Assembly (NCBI GenBank): GCA_000163555.2
Contig: ADAC02000001.1
Span: 434,001-498,000, forward strand
From: an alpha proteobacterium HIMB114
Lineage (GTDB): Bacteria > Pseudomonadota > Alphaproteobacteria > Pelagibacterales > Pelagibacteraceae
Direction of reading: 5' to 3'
Length of the DNA: 64,000 nt
Every line of letters starts with the position of its first letter. Within the stretch, counting starts at the first letter, position 1. Position numbers and translations under genes: made by a program. This document shows positions 45,476 to 54,761 of this stretch, one piece after another. The notes beneath the pieces were generated by a model. That model did not search any database. It saw only the letters and a program-made list of their open reading frames with translations, and was not told the DNA's origin.

Positions 45476-46439
45476 CTTTCAAGTAATCAGAAAAAATACC
45501 AATTGTTATTGCAAATCTAAGTGATCTATTCCAATTGAGAATTTTTTCATAATTATTAAAAACCATATATACATCAGAAATTTCTCCGTCAGGTTTTACT
45601 AATTTTGCTTTTGTGTTTAAATTAATTTTATAGCTATCTGGCAATACAACACCCATTTTAATCCAGTCTTTAATTTTTTTTGAATCAGAAAGTTTTCTAG
45701 CGTCAAATGTAAAATGTTTTTTATTAATTTCTTTTGTCAGTTTCACTTTTAATCCCCAAGGATTTTTATCCCATCCAATTTTTTTTAAGTAATTTGCTGC
45801 TGAAGCAAAAGAATCTTCTAAAGAAGTGTAAAGGTCAATTTTACCATCTCGATTATAATCAATTGCATAATTTTTAATTGATGAGGGCATAAATTGAAAG
45901 TTACCATGTGCACCAGCCCAGGATCCTTTTAAATCTGATATGTTTACAACTTGTCTATCTATCAACTTTAAAAGAATTATAAGTTCATTGGAAAAATATT
46001 TAGATCTTCTTTTATCGAAACTCAAAGTTGCTAATGCTGAGATTATATCAACTTTACCTTTGTGTTTGCCAAAAACTGTTTCTACGCCCCATAAAGCTAC
46101 TAAATAGTTTTTTGGAATTTTATATTTTTTTTCAACCTTATCTAAAAGCTTTTTATTATTGTTGATTAATTTTTTTGCATAAATTACTTTTTGTTTATTC
46201 ACTCTTTTCGCAACGTATACATCTGTCTTTTCGATAAATTCTGGTTGATTTCTATCGTAAGTAATAATTCTTTTTAAAAGTTTTGTATTCTTAAAAGCTT
46301 CATTTACGGTTTTTTTAGAAACACCCTGGTTAATTGCGTATTTTTTATAATTTTCTAACCATGTGCTAAATTTTTCATCTGATTTAGATATAGATGAAAA
46401 AATTAATAAAAGAGAGAGAATCAAATACAACTGTCGCAT
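45468..46439 (-). CDS. mltB: Lytic murein transglycosylase B family
   Basis: A 323-aa peptidoglycan-cleaving enzyme. A signal peptide (LYLILSLLLIFSSISKS) is followed by FSTWLENYKKYAINQGVSKKT, the catalytic Glu120 in LWGVETVFGKHKG, and AGAHGNFQFMPSSIKNYAIDYNRDG split over ~25 residues, typical of MltB. No lipobox Cys, so it is probably soluble and periplasmic. Start chosen at Met 46439 because the previous Met adds five residues before the signal. Confidence 0.93.
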   Translation of the reverse strand: MRQLYLILSLLLIFSSISKSDEKFSTWLENYKKYAINQGVSKKTVNEAFKNTKLLKRIITYDRNQPEFIEKTDVYVAKRVNKQKVIYAKKLINNNKKLLDKVEKKYKIPKNYLVALWGVETVFGKHKGKVDIISALATLSFDKRRSKYFSNELIILLKLIDRQVVNISDLKGSWAGAHGNFQFMPSSIKNYAIDYNRDGKIDLYTSLEDSFASAANYLKKIGWDKNPWGLKVKLTKEINKKHFTFDARKLSDSKKIKDWIKMGVVLPDSYKINLNTKAKLVKPDGEISDVYMVFNNYEKILNWNRSLRFAITIGIFSDYLKDV

Positions 46440-46514
46440 AAATAATATTATCATAGCAAAAAGACCAAGTCATTTGTTGTAATTTTATATGGTTAATTTA
46501 TAAGTCGTTTTTTC

Positions 46515-46604
46515 GGAGAGGTGGCTGAGCGGTTGAAAGCACCGGTCTTGAAAACCGGCAATGGGGCAACTCATTCGTGGGTTCGAATCCCACCCTCTCC
46601 GCCA
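46515..46604 (+). tRNA. tRNA-Ser (anticodon TGA)
   Basis: A 90-nt class II tRNA. The acceptor stem GGAGAGG pairs with CCTCTCC, the anticodon loop CTTGAAA lies between CCGGT and ACCGG, a long variable arm follows (GGGGCAACTCATTC region), the T-arm has GTTCGAATC, and CCA is encoded. It is on the + strand, and its last base is immediately next to the stop codon of convergent serS. Confidence 0.97.
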
Positions 46605-47873
46605 TTATAAAGTCTCAACATTGCCCATATATTTTTTTAAACATTCAGGAATAGAAATTGAACCATCGGCATTTTGATAATTTTCTAAAATTGCGACAAT
46701 TGTTCTGCCAACTGCTAAACCAGACCCGTTTAAAGTAGCTACTAAATTATTTTTTTTATCTAAAGTTTTATACCTTGCTCTCATCCTATTTGCTTGAAAA
46801 GTACCACAAGAGGAGCAACTTGAAATTTCTCTATATTTATTTTGAGATGGTAACCAAACCTCAAGGTCATAAGTTTTTTCAGCACTAAATCCCATATCAC
46901 CTGATGATAAAAGCATCACTCTATATGGAAGTTTTAGTTTTTTTAATATTTTTTCAGCACACTCAACCATTCTCTCGAGTTCTTTAAATCTAAATTCTGG
47001 TTGAATAATAGATACCATTTCAACTTTAGCAAACTGATGCTGTCTAATCATTCCCTTAGTATCTTTACCGGCAGCACCCGCTTCTGCTCTAAAACATTGA
47101 GTTGCACTTACAAATCTTAAAGGTAATTTTTCGTACTCAATTATGCTTTCGGAAACCATATTTGTCAGACTAACTTCACTAGTTGGAATAAGCCATTGAT
47201 TATTATTCAACTGAAATTGATCTTCTTTAAATTTAGGCAATTGACCAGTTCCATACATTGATTTTTCATTAACAATTACTGGAACGCTATATTCTGTATA
47301 TCCATTTTCCTCAGTATGAACATCTAACATAAAATTGATTAATGCCCGTTCTAATTTTGCAAGATTTTCTTTCAAAATAACAAATCTTGAACCTGATATT
47401 TTCACTGCTGTTTCAAAATCAATTTTTTTAATTCTTTCCCCAATTTCATCATGCGGCATAATTTTATCACTAACTTTGCATTGTCCTACTTTTCTTATCT
47501 CAATATTTTGCCTATCATCAGTTCCCACTGGCACATCTTCATGTGGCACGTTTGGCAATGACATTAGGATTTCATTTATAGACAAGATCTTTTCTTCAGT
47601 AATTTTATCTAATTTAAATATTTCTTCTTTTATCATTGAAACTTTATTACTCAGTTCATTAAATTTTTTTTGATCATCTTTATTTTTTCCCAACTCCTTA
47701 GAAATTATATTTCTTTCATTTAACAATTTTTCTTTTTGTTCTAAAAAATTTCTATAAGTTTTATCTAATTCTAAAATATTGCTTATAATTTTTTTTGGGT
47801 CATCAATATTTCTTTTTTTAAGATTCTGAATGAAGTTTTCTGGATTTAATCTTATATCTTTAATATTTAACAT
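46605..47873 (-). CDS. serS: Seryl-tRNA synthetase
   Basis: Class II synthetase, 422 aa. The N-terminal coiled-coil arm (~res 30-100) is Lys/Glu-rich. Motif 2 appears as RFVSATQCFRAEAGAAGKDTKGMIRQHQF (split FRAEAG ... GMIRQHQFAKVEM) and motif 3 as NGSGLAVGRTIVAILEN. The 3' end touches the convergent tRNA-Ser gene. It is linked upstream to tatC by a one-base overlap. Confidence 0.98.
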   Translation of the reverse strand: MLNIKDIRLNPENFIQNLKKRNIDDPKKIISNILELDKTYRNFLEQKEKLLNERNIISKELGKNKDDQKKFNELSNKVSMIKEEIFKLDKITEEKILSINEILMSLPNVPHEDVPVGTDDRQNIEIRKVGQCKVSDKIMPHDEIGERIKKIDFETAVKISGSRFVILKENLAKLERALINFMLDVHTEENGYTEYSVPVIVNEKSMYGTGQLPKFKEDQFQLNNNQWLIPTSEVSLTNMVSESIIEYEKLPLRFVSATQCFRAEAGAAGKDTKGMIRQHQFAKVEMVSIIQPEFRFKELERMVECAEKILKKLKLPYRVMLLSSGDMGFSAEKTYDLEVWLPSQNKYREISSCSSCGTFQANRMRARYKTLDKKNNLVATLNGSGLAVGRTIVAILENYQNADGSISIPECLKKYMGNVETL

Positions 47874-48616
47874 TATTTTTTCTCGACAAATTTTACTGTA
47901 AAAATAGATATCTCATATAGAAGCAGCAAAGGTAAAGCTAGACCTATTTGCGTTATAGGATCTGGTGGAGTTAAAATTGCAGCCATACTAAATATAATAA
48001 TAACAACATATTTTCTTCGAGTTTTCAAATATTCAGAAGTGATGAATCCTACTTTTGCCAAGAGAGTTAAAAAAACAGGTAATTGAAAACTAATTCCAAA
48101 AGCTAAGATTAAACGCATCACTAAAGATAAATATTCATTAACTTTTGCTTCTAGCTGAATTGGTAACGATCCGTTTATAGCTGCTGTTTCAAAAGATAAA
48201 AAAAACTTTATGGCCAATGGCATAATCAAATAATAGACAAGCATTCCTCCAAGCAAAAATAGAACAGGTGTTGCAATTAAAAATGGTAGTAAAGCTAATT
48301 TTTCATCTTTATAAAGCCCTGGAGCAACAAATTTCCATATTTGCATTAAAATTAAAGGGCATGAAAAAAAGAATGCAGCAAAAAAAGCAAGTTTTAAATA
48401 TGTTAAAAACGTTTCATGCAGGGCGGTAAATATTAATCTACGATTATTACCATCATCTTTAACTGCTTGAGCGTATGGATCAACCAAGAAGTTATAAATT
48501 TTGTCAGAAAAAATATAACAAACAATAAATGTTATTATTAAAAAAATTATTGATTTGAGTAGTCTACTACGCAACTCTATTAAATGCTCACTAACAGTAG
48601 ACTTTTTTTCTGACAT
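47873..48616 (-). CDS. tatC: Sec-independent protein translocase TatC
   Basis: Twin-arginine signal receptor, 247 aa with six membrane helices. The N-terminal HLIELRSRLLKS motif, the conserved KFVAPGLYKDEK loop and the FGISFQLPVFL helix are intact. Ends one base into serS. It makes export of Tat substrates such as the M48 lipoprotein at 34774-35598 plausible. Confidence 0.97.
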   Translation of the reverse strand: MSEKKSTVSEHLIELRSRLLKSIIFLIITFIVCYIFSDKIYNFLVDPYAQAVKDDGNNRRLIFTALHETFLTYLKLAFFAAFFFSCPLILMQIWKFVAPGLYKDEKLALLPFLIATPVLFLLGGMLVYYLIMPLAIKFFLSFETAAINGSLPIQLEAKVNEYLSLVMRLILAFGISFQLPVFLTLLAKVGFITSEYLKTRRKYVVIIIFSMAAILTPPDPITQIGLALPLLLLYEISIFTVKFVEKK

Positions 48617-48621
48617 AAATT

Positions 48622-48834
48622 TTATGATTTATTTTTATTTTTCTTATCTTTTTCAATTTCAGTTTCTAAATCTACAGAATTTTCAATATCTTCTTGAATA
48701 TTAGATACATATGATTTTATTTTCTTTATTGATGAAGTGATTTTTTTTACGACAACGGGCAAATCCTTGGGCCCTATAATAAGCACAGCTAGTACTATTA
48801 TCACCAAAAGCTCAGACCAACCTATCTGAGGCAT
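48622..48834 (-). CDS. tatB: Sec-independent protein translocase TatB
   Basis: A 70-aa protein with one N-terminal helix and an amphipathic segment. IGWSELLVIIVLAVLIIGPKDLP is the TatB signature, with the conserved Glu and the GP hinge. The charged tail is much shorter than in E. coli. It lies between tatA and tatC with 3-5 bp spacers. Confidence 0.93.
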   Translation of the reverse strand: MPQIGWSELLVIIVLAVLIIGPKDLPVVVKKITSSIKKIKSYVSNIQEDIENSVDLETEIEKDKKNKNKS

Positions 48835-48837
48835 AGA

Positions 48838-49023
48838 TTAGCTTTCTGATTTATTGTTATCGTTATTAGAAATAGATTTATTTTCAGGATCGTCAGACAT
48901 TCCTTTTTTAAAACTCTTGATGCCTTTAGCAACATCTCCCATTAATTCAGATATTTTTCCTCTTCCAAATAATAAAACGACTAATGCTACAACAATTGCT
49001 ATTTGCCAAAATCCAATACTCAT
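48838..49023 (-). CDS. tatA: Sec-independent protein translocase TatA
   Basis: A 61-aa pore-forming subunit: [37 protein letters not shown] contains the helix, the FGRGK hinge and the amphipathic helix typical of alphaproteobacterial TatA (given here in parts: helix to LLFGRGK, then [11 protein letters not shown]). First gene of tatABC. Confidence 0.95.
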   Translation of the reverse strand: MSIGFWQIAIVVALVVLLFGRGKISELMGDVAKGIKSFKKGMSDDPENKSISNNDNNKSES

Positions 49024-49063
49024 ATCGGTAATTATAGTTAATTAAAAAAATAAATACAAGAAG

Positions 49064-49705
49064 TTATTTATCTTCGTCCAGCGTATCAGAAATCATATCA
49101 TCAATATTAGAATATATGTTTTCTTTGTTTTCGTTTTGATCGCTTTCAATAAATTTTGAAGTACCAAAAATTGAGCTATCTACCCTGCTATCAATTAAGC
49201 CTGCCGCCAAAAGTTCATCTGAGTTTGGTAGGTCATCTAGACTATTAATATTAAAGTGATTTAAGAACTTATCTGTTGTTACATATAATAATGGTTTGCC
49301 TGGAATTTCTTTTCTACCATTGGGCTTCACCCAACCCAATTCAAACAATATCTCCAATGTTCCAGTACTGAATGATACACCTCTAATCTCTTCGATTTCA
49401 GATCTTGTAACAGGTTGATGATAAGCGATTATAGCAAGAGTTTCTATAGCAGCCTTTGACAATTTTTTTTGAATAATTATTTCTTTTTTTAATTTTCCAG
49501 AAAGATCGTCGGAAGTCCTAAATGACCATTTATCTGCTAAATTAACCAATCTAATACCTCTATCTTCATAATCTTTTTGTAATTCATAAAGAATTTTTAA
49601 TACATCTGTTCCAGATTTTACTTTTGATTTAATTGTGCCAACATCTAATGGTTCGCTTGCAGAAAATAATATAGCTTCAATTAAATTTTTTTCATTTTTT
49701 TTCAT
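49064..49705 (-). CDS. scpB: Segregation and condensation protein B
   Basis: Kleisin-associated winged-helix protein of the SMC-ScpAB condensin. The 213-aa protein has IEAILFSASEPLDVG at the start and the conserved LAIIAYHQPVTRSEIEEIRGV and GRKEIPGKPLLYVTTDKFL motifs. An acidic tail follows. It overlaps scpA by 14 bp. Confidence 0.95.
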   Translation of the reverse strand: MKKNEKNLIEAILFSASEPLDVGTIKSKVKSGTDVLKILYELQKDYEDRGIRLVNLADKWSFRTSDDLSGKLKKEIIIQKKLSKAAIETLAIIAYHQPVTRSEIEEIRGVSFSTGTLEILFELGWVKPNGRKEIPGKPLLYVTTDKFLNHFNINSLDDLPNSDELLAAGLIDSRVDSSIFGTSKFIESDQNENKENIYSNIDDMISDTLDEDK

Positions 49706-50483
49706 TTTTCACCTTATAAAATATTTTATCAAATAGTTTTTCTTGTTTTATTAATAAATCACCCTCTCTTACAAGTTCTAAACCTGCAACAAAAGATCCT
49801 GCAAATCCTGTTTTTCTTAGATTTTTTTTTGCTTTAAATATTTGTGGCACAATATCTTTTAATTCACACCAATCTTTTAATTTAGAGAACATTGATGTAA
49901 TTTTCTTAATTGCCTCCTCCATAGTATATGTTTTTAACTTTGTAATATTAATGGAAGAAAAGTTTTTTCTCCTTTTAAAATCAGCGTAAGATTTAATTAA
50001 TTCATATAAAGATACAGAATATTTTGGTGTACTCTTTGCTCTAATACCTTCCTTTATTCCTCTAAAAAAAATATCAACTCCCATTTGTTTTTTTGTCATG
50101 AGCTGATCTGAAAGTAATCTTATCATTTCTAATTTTCTTAATTGAAGTTTAAGTTTTTCTGCCATTTTAGAAGCTGAAAATTCCTCATCATCATCCTCTG
50201 GTAATAACAACCTAGATTTCAAATAAGCTAACCATGAAGCCATTACTAAAAAGTCAGCTGCTATTTCTAAATTTTTTTTAATTTTATCAACGTATGAAAT
50301 ATATTGATCTACCAATTGAACAATTGAAATTTGCATTAAATCTACTTTTTGTGTTTTAGCTAAATCAAGCAATAATTCTAACGGTCCCTCGTAATTATCT
50401 ATACTCAACTCTAAAGTATTTTTTACATGCGAAGTTTTAGGATAATTATCCTCTAAAGTATTTATATTTTTTGACTCATCCAT
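49692..50483 (-). CDS. scpA: Segregation and condensation protein A
   Basis: Kleisin subunit of the bacterial condensin, 263 aa. The N-terminal YEGPLELLLDLAKTQKVDLMQI and FLVMASWLAYLKSRLLLP motifs are diagnostic; a C-terminal winged helix (ITSMFSKLKDWCEL onwards) follows. It overlaps nagZ by 22 bp and scpB by 14 bp. Confidence 0.96.
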   Translation of the reverse strand: MDESKNINTLEDNYPKTSHVKNTLELSIDNYEGPLELLLDLAKTQKVDLMQISIVQLVDQYISYVDKIKKNLEIAADFLVMASWLAYLKSRLLLPEDDDEEFSASKMAEKLKLQLRKLEMIRLLSDQLMTKKQMGVDIFFRGIKEGIRAKSTPKYSVSLYELIKSYADFKRRKNFSSINITKLKTYTMEEAIKKITSMFSKLKDWCELKDIVPQIFKAKKNLRKTGFAGSFVAGLELVREGDLLIKQEKLFDKIFYKVKNEKK

Positions 50484-51382
50484 TTTTTAAGAATACCTAT
50501 AATTTTTTTCATTTCATTAATATTACCATTACAATGCAAAATAATATCACAACCTGCAAGTAAAGGTTGAGTAACTTTGGTTTTAAGATTTTCTTTTAAA
50601 GCTTTCATGCAAATATCATCTGTCATTATTAAGCCCTTAAAATTAATTTTTTTTCTGATTAAAGTTAAAATTTTTGATGAATAAGTTGCTATTTTAAAAT
50701 CTAAAAAAATATATTTTATATGAGCTATCATTAGAAATTTTGAACGCAGGTTCTTGAAACATAAAAAATCTTTTTTGAATAAATTTTCTTTATTTTCTTC
50801 TACGATCGGAAGTTTAAAATGACTATCAACAACTGCTAAACCATGTCCTGGCGCATGCTTTGCAATGCAATTAATTCCTTTATCTTGGTACTTCTGAATA
50901 AAATATTCACATAATTTGTTAACAATTTTAGGGTTCTTAGAAAAAGACCTATCTCCAATGACTTTATGTGTTTTTTTGTATTTTAAATCGGCAACAGGGT
51001 AAGCAACTGTATCAATGCCAAGAAATTTAAAAATACCAATATTAAAATCTAAAAAATTAGAAGTTTCTTTATAAAAATTTTTTTTATCAGTTAAATAAAG
51101 TTTACCGAAATACTCAGCAGTATATTTTTTTTGAGAAAATATTTTATTAAAACGGTTTACTCGTCCACCTTCATGATCAATCATTATCAGCGGATCATTT
51201 GGAGAAATAGACTTTATATGTTTAATAAGTTTTTTTAATTGCTCTAGGTTTAAAATATTTCTTTCAAAAATTATAAAACCATAAATTTTATTATTTTTTA
51301 TTAATTTAATCTCATCATTATTTAAAAATTGACCATGAAGTCCAAAAATAACAGGTATTATTTTGTTTTTAAAAGCTGCCAA
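50462..51382 (-). CDS. nagZ: Beta-N-acetylhexosaminidase (GH3, NagZ type)
   Basis: Cytosolic peptidoglycan-recycling glycosidase, 306 aa, TIM-barrel GH3. LMIDHEGGRVNRF, KHAPGHGLAVVDSHFKLP with the catalytic His/Asp pair region, and LIMTDDICMKAL with the nucleophile Asp are present. Position between the short protein at 51358-51615 and scpA matches relatives. It overlaps both neighbours by more than 20 bp. Confidence 0.93.
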   Translation of the reverse strand: MAAFKNKIIPVIFGLHGQFLNNDEIKLIKNNKIYGFIIFERNILNLEQLKKLIKHIKSISPNDPLIMIDHEGGRVNRFNKIFSQKKYTAEYFGKLYLTDKKNFYKETSNFLDFNIGIFKFLGIDTVAYPVADLKYKKTHKVIGDRSFSKNPKIVNKLCEYFIQKYQDKGINCIAKHAPGHGLAVVDSHFKLPIVEENKENLFKKDFLCFKNLRSKFLMIAHIKYIFLDFKIATYSSKILTLIRKKINFKGLIMTDDICMKALKENLKTKVTQPLLAGCDIILHCNGNINEMKKIIGILKKWMSQKI

Positions 51383-51615
51383 AATTTTTTCTCCTCTGTA
51401 TTTTTTTTGAAATATTTTGAATTATCTTGAAATTCTTTAAAATCCTTTTTGGTATTAATTACCTTAATTTTATTAATTTGATTATCTAAATAAATTGAAA
51501 AATTTTTTCTATTCTTATTTTTTATTTGTAAAAAATTTTCTGAAAAATAAAAATTAATTATAAAAAAGAAGAACAAAATAAATATTGTTAAATTTATTAC
51601 TTTCAAATACTTCAT
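51358..51615 (-). CDS. Short membrane-anchored protein of unknown function (stump at the SPOR-gene position)
   Basis: An 85-aa protein with one N-terminal membrane span (LTIFILFFFFIINFYF) and a Lys-rich soluble part. In related Alphaproteobacteria the gene between argS and nagZ encodes a SPOR-domain protein of several hundred residues; this one has the anchor but no SPOR motif. It overlaps argS by one base and nagZ by 25 bp, so it is embedded in the operon and probably translated. Function not recognisable. Confidence 0.6.
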   Translation of the reverse strand: MKYLKVINLTIFILFFFFIINFYFSENFLQIKNKNRKNFSIYLDNQINKIKVINTKKDFKEFQDNSKYFKKNTEEKKFWQLLKTK

Positions 51616-53318
51616 TACATTTTTTTTAAAACTTTAACGTCTAAAATATTTAAACCTATAGTTAAAACTAAATATAATTTTTGCAGTAAATACAGTCTAG
51701 AGTTAATTAGCTCTTTATCAGAATGTCCAATTATTTTTAAATCATCATTTTCTTTTCCAGCATTCCAATAAGTATGAAACTCAGAAGAAAGTTCGTATAA
51801 ATAATAAGGAATGTAATGAACTTCTAAATTTTGATAACACAAATTTACTATTTTAGGCCATTCTACAATTTTTTTTATAAGATTGAATTCAGTTTCGTAT
51901 TTTAAATTTTCTAATTTTGCATCAGTGATAGGTTTTTCAATATCAAAATTTGATTTATCAAATAAAGAATTGATCCTTGCGCATGCATATTGTACATAAA
52001 ATATTGGGTTATCTTTAGATGTATCAGTTACTAAATCAAAATCAAAATCCAATTGAGAATTTGAACTTCTATAAACCATCATAAATCTTGCTGAGTCTTT
52101 ACCTACAGCATCAATTAAATCTTTTGCTAAAATAAAATCACCTGCTCTTTTTGACATTCTAAACGGCTTACCTGATTTATAAAGTTTAACAATTTGGCTA
52201 AGCTTAATCGAAAATGTTTTATTATTATTTAATGCATTTACCGCTGAAGATAGTCTTTTCACATAACCCGCATGATCAGCGCCAAGTATATTTATGTAAT
52301 AATCAAAGTTACGTTTGAGCTTGTCATAATGATAGGCTACGTCATTGGCAAAATATGTCCAAGTATTATCTGATTTTTGTAATGCTCTATCAACGTCATC
52401 TCCATACTTTGAAGATTTAAATAATAATTGCTCTCTGGGTTCCCAATCTTCAGCATCACCTTTTGGCTTAGGCAATACCCCAGTATATACGTCTCCTTTG
52501 TTTTTTAATTTTTCAATAGCTTCGCTTAAGATGTCCCTATTAACAATATCACTCTCTGATACAAAATTATCATGAACGATACCCATTAAATCTAAATCTT
52601 TTTTAATTATATCTAATGCAGACTTGATAGCGTAAGGTGTTAATATTGATATAGTTTCATCAAAACTAGATATATTTTCATTTTTAATATTTTTTAAAAC
52701 ATCTTTAGCAATATCAATTATGTATTCGCCAGGGTACAAGCCTTGATCTTCTGGAAAAGCTTTCCCCTTTTGCAACTCTATTATTCTAAAATAAACAGAT
52801 TTTACAAATAGATAGATTTGATTGCCATAATCATTAATATAATATTCTTTTACTACATTGTGACCGTAAAATTTTAAAAAATTACTTAATACATCACCAA
52901 ATATTGCTCCCCTACAATGCCCAACATGCAGAGGACCAGTAGGGTTTGCGGATACAAACTCAATATTAATTTTATTTGATTTAGTAGAGGTTGGTTTTCC
53001 ATAATTTTTATCAATTATTTTTATAAATTTTAAAAAAATTTCCTTTTTAAATGTAAAATTTATAAAACCAGGTTTTGCTACTTCTATCTTTTCAAAATCA
53101 TTATTAGCAGCTTGTATTAATTCTTTAATTTCATTAGCTAATTGCATAGGTTGTTTTTTTAAAGAAGACGCTAAAATTAATGGAGCATTAAAAGAAATAT
53201 CACCAAATATCTTTTGCTTTGGCGTCTCTACAGTAATTTTTTTTATTATTGATTTATCAATTGGAATATCTTTTATAATTTTTAAAAATAAGTTTTTATA
53301 ATAATCAAAAATATTCAT
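51615..53318 (-). CDS. argS: Arginyl-tRNA synthetase
   Basis: Class I synthetase, 567 aa. The HIGH-like motif is in SANPTGPLHVGHCRGA (~res 125-140), the N-terminal additional domain is present, and the C-terminal anticodon domain ends with QKLYLVLTIGLNILDV. The KMSKS region appears as FRMSKRAGDFILAKDL. Two bp separate it from dgt. Confidence 0.97.
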   Translation of the reverse strand: MNIFDYYKNLFLKIIKDIPIDKSIIKKITVETPKQKIFGDISFNAPLILASSLKKQPMQLANEIKELIQAANNDFEKIEVAKPGFINFTFKKEIFLKFIKIIDKNYGKPTSTKSNKINIEFVSANPTGPLHVGHCRGAIFGDVLSNFLKFYGHNVVKEYYINDYGNQIYLFVKSVYFRIIELQKGKAFPEDQGLYPGEYIIDIAKDVLKNIKNENISSFDETISILTPYAIKSALDIIKKDLDLMGIVHDNFVSESDIVNRDILSEAIEKLKNKGDVYTGVLPKPKGDAEDWEPREQLLFKSSKYGDDVDRALQKSDNTWTYFANDVAYHYDKLKRNFDYYINILGADHAGYVKRLSSAVNALNNNKTFSIKLSQIVKLYKSGKPFRMSKRAGDFILAKDLIDAVGKDSARFMMVYRSSNSQLDFDFDLVTDTSKDNPIFYVQYACARINSLFDKSNFDIEKPITDAKLENLKYETEFNLIKKIVEWPKIVNLCYQNLEVHYIPYYLYELSSEFHTYWNAGKENDDLKIIGHSDKELINSRLYLLQKLYLVLTIGLNILDVKVLKKM

Positions 53319-53320
53319 AA

Positions 53321-54430
53321 TTAATTTATATTTTCATAAATGTTCAGAGCAAATTTATCGGTCATTCCAGAGATATAATCTGCTATATTTCTGTCTTTGC
53401 TAAACAACGAATTTGGATTTGGTAATTTATCATAGTTTTTTTTAAAATAATTAAATAAAAATTCAATAATCATTTCTGACTTGGAATTCCATTTTTTAAC
53501 AGAATTATGATTATACATTTTTACTTTCAAAAAATTTCTTATTTCATTTAAACCTTTTTGTACTTTGTCTGAAAAATTAATAATTGCTTCCTTGGCATTA
53601 TACACATCATCTATTGTTTTTAATTTGTTTATTTGAATTTTATTCATTGAATTTTCTATTAAGTCCGTAGCAAGATTATTTAATAAATTTCTGACAATTT
53701 CGTCCTTTTGAATATTTTTATTATTTTCAAAAAGTTCATTGATAAAATTTAAATCAAATAAATTATCTATACTAAATAAATTTGCTCTCAAACCATCATC
53801 TATGTCATGACAATTATATGCAATATCATCTGCTAAAGCGCTTATTTGTGCTTCTAAACTACCTAAAGATTTAAAATTTAAATTATAATTGAAAATTTCA
53901 GGCAGTTGATTACTAAACAATTCTTGGTTTGTTATTGGACCATTATGTTTAAGTAATCCATCTAAACAATTAATAGATAAATTTAATCCTTTATGCTCTT
54001 TATAAGTATCCTCCAATAAAATGAGTATACGTAACGATTGGATATTATGATCAAAACAATCGCTATTCATGCAGTTTGATAATGCTAATTCTCCAGCATG
54101 CCCAAATGGCGTATGACCAAGATCATGAGCTAAGCTTATCACTTCACAAAGATCCTCGTTTAAATTTAATGCTCGCGCGATAGATCTGGCTATTTGAGAA
54201 ACTTCTAGAGAATGTATAAGCCTAGTTCTGAAATGGTCACCTTCATAATAAACAAAAACTTGTGTTTTAAATTTCAGTCTTCTAAATGAATTAGAATGTA
54301 TTACCCTGTCTCGATCTCTTTGAAATTCGCCTCTGTATAAAGTTGGCGAACATGGATATTTTCTTCCTAGAAAATTATCATCTTTTGATGCAAATGATGC
54401 CAAATTAGAGTAAATATATTTATTATTCAT
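53321..54430 (-). CDS. dgt: Deoxyguanosinetriphosphate triphosphohydrolase-like protein
   Basis: A 369-aa HD-domain dNTPase. HSLEVSQIARSIARAL, then ISLAHDLGHTPFGHAGE give the HD metal site; the N-terminal FQRDRDRVIHSNSFRRLKFKTQVF (in parts) is typical of type 2 Dgt proteins. Substrate range is unknown. Its ATG is only 13 bp from the ATG of divergent erpA. Confidence 0.94.
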   Translation of the reverse strand: MNNKYIYSNLASFASKDDNFLGRKYPCSPTLYRGEFQRDRDRVIHSNSFRRLKFKTQVFVYYEGDHFRTRLIHSLEVSQIARSIARALNLNEDLCEVISLAHDLGHTPFGHAGELALSNCMNSDCFDHNIQSLRILILLEDTYKEHKGLNLSINCLDGLLKHNGPITNQELFSNQLPEIFNYNLNFKSLGSLEAQISALADDIAYNCHDIDDGLRANLFSIDNLFDLNFINELFENNKNIQKDEIVRNLLNNLATDLIENSMNKIQINKLKTIDDVYNAKEAIINFSDKVQKGLNEIRNFLKVKMYNHNSVKKWNSKSEMIIEFLFNYFKKNYDKLPNPNSLFSKDRNIADYISGMTDKFALNIYENIN

Positions 54431-54443
54431 TTATAAAAATAAA

Positions 54444-54761
54444 ATGACGACTACATTTGAAATAACAGAAAATGCAAAAAAACAAATAGCAAAACTGCTT
54501 AAAAAAGAGCCAAAAGGATCTTTTTTTAGAGTATCAGTAGAAGGTGGCGGTTGCTCAGGGTTTAAATATAACTTTACCATAGATAACAAGACTAATGATA
54601 AAGATCTACAAATTCAACAAGTTGTAATTGACGATACAAGTCATAATTTTTTAAAAAACTCGAAATTAGACTATGAACAAAATTTAATGAGTAAGTCATT
54701 CAGGGTCATAAACCCTGATGCCAAAGCATCTTGTGGATGCGGCATATCGTTTTCACTATGA
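54444..54761 (+). CDS. erpA: Iron-sulfur cluster insertion protein (ErpA/IscA family)
   Basis: A 105-aa A-type carrier. The three cluster cysteines are present: VEGGGCSGFKYNF and the C-terminal ASCGCGISFSL. The erpA/dgt divergent pair is conserved in Alphaproteobacteria, which favours ErpA over IscA. The stop overlaps the xthA start (ATGA). Confidence 0.93.
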   Translation: MTTTFEITENAKKQIAKLLKKEPKGSFFRVSVEGGGCSGFKYNFTIDNKTNDKDLQIQQVVIDDTSHNFLKNSKLDYEQNLMSKSFRVINPDAKASCGCGISFSL

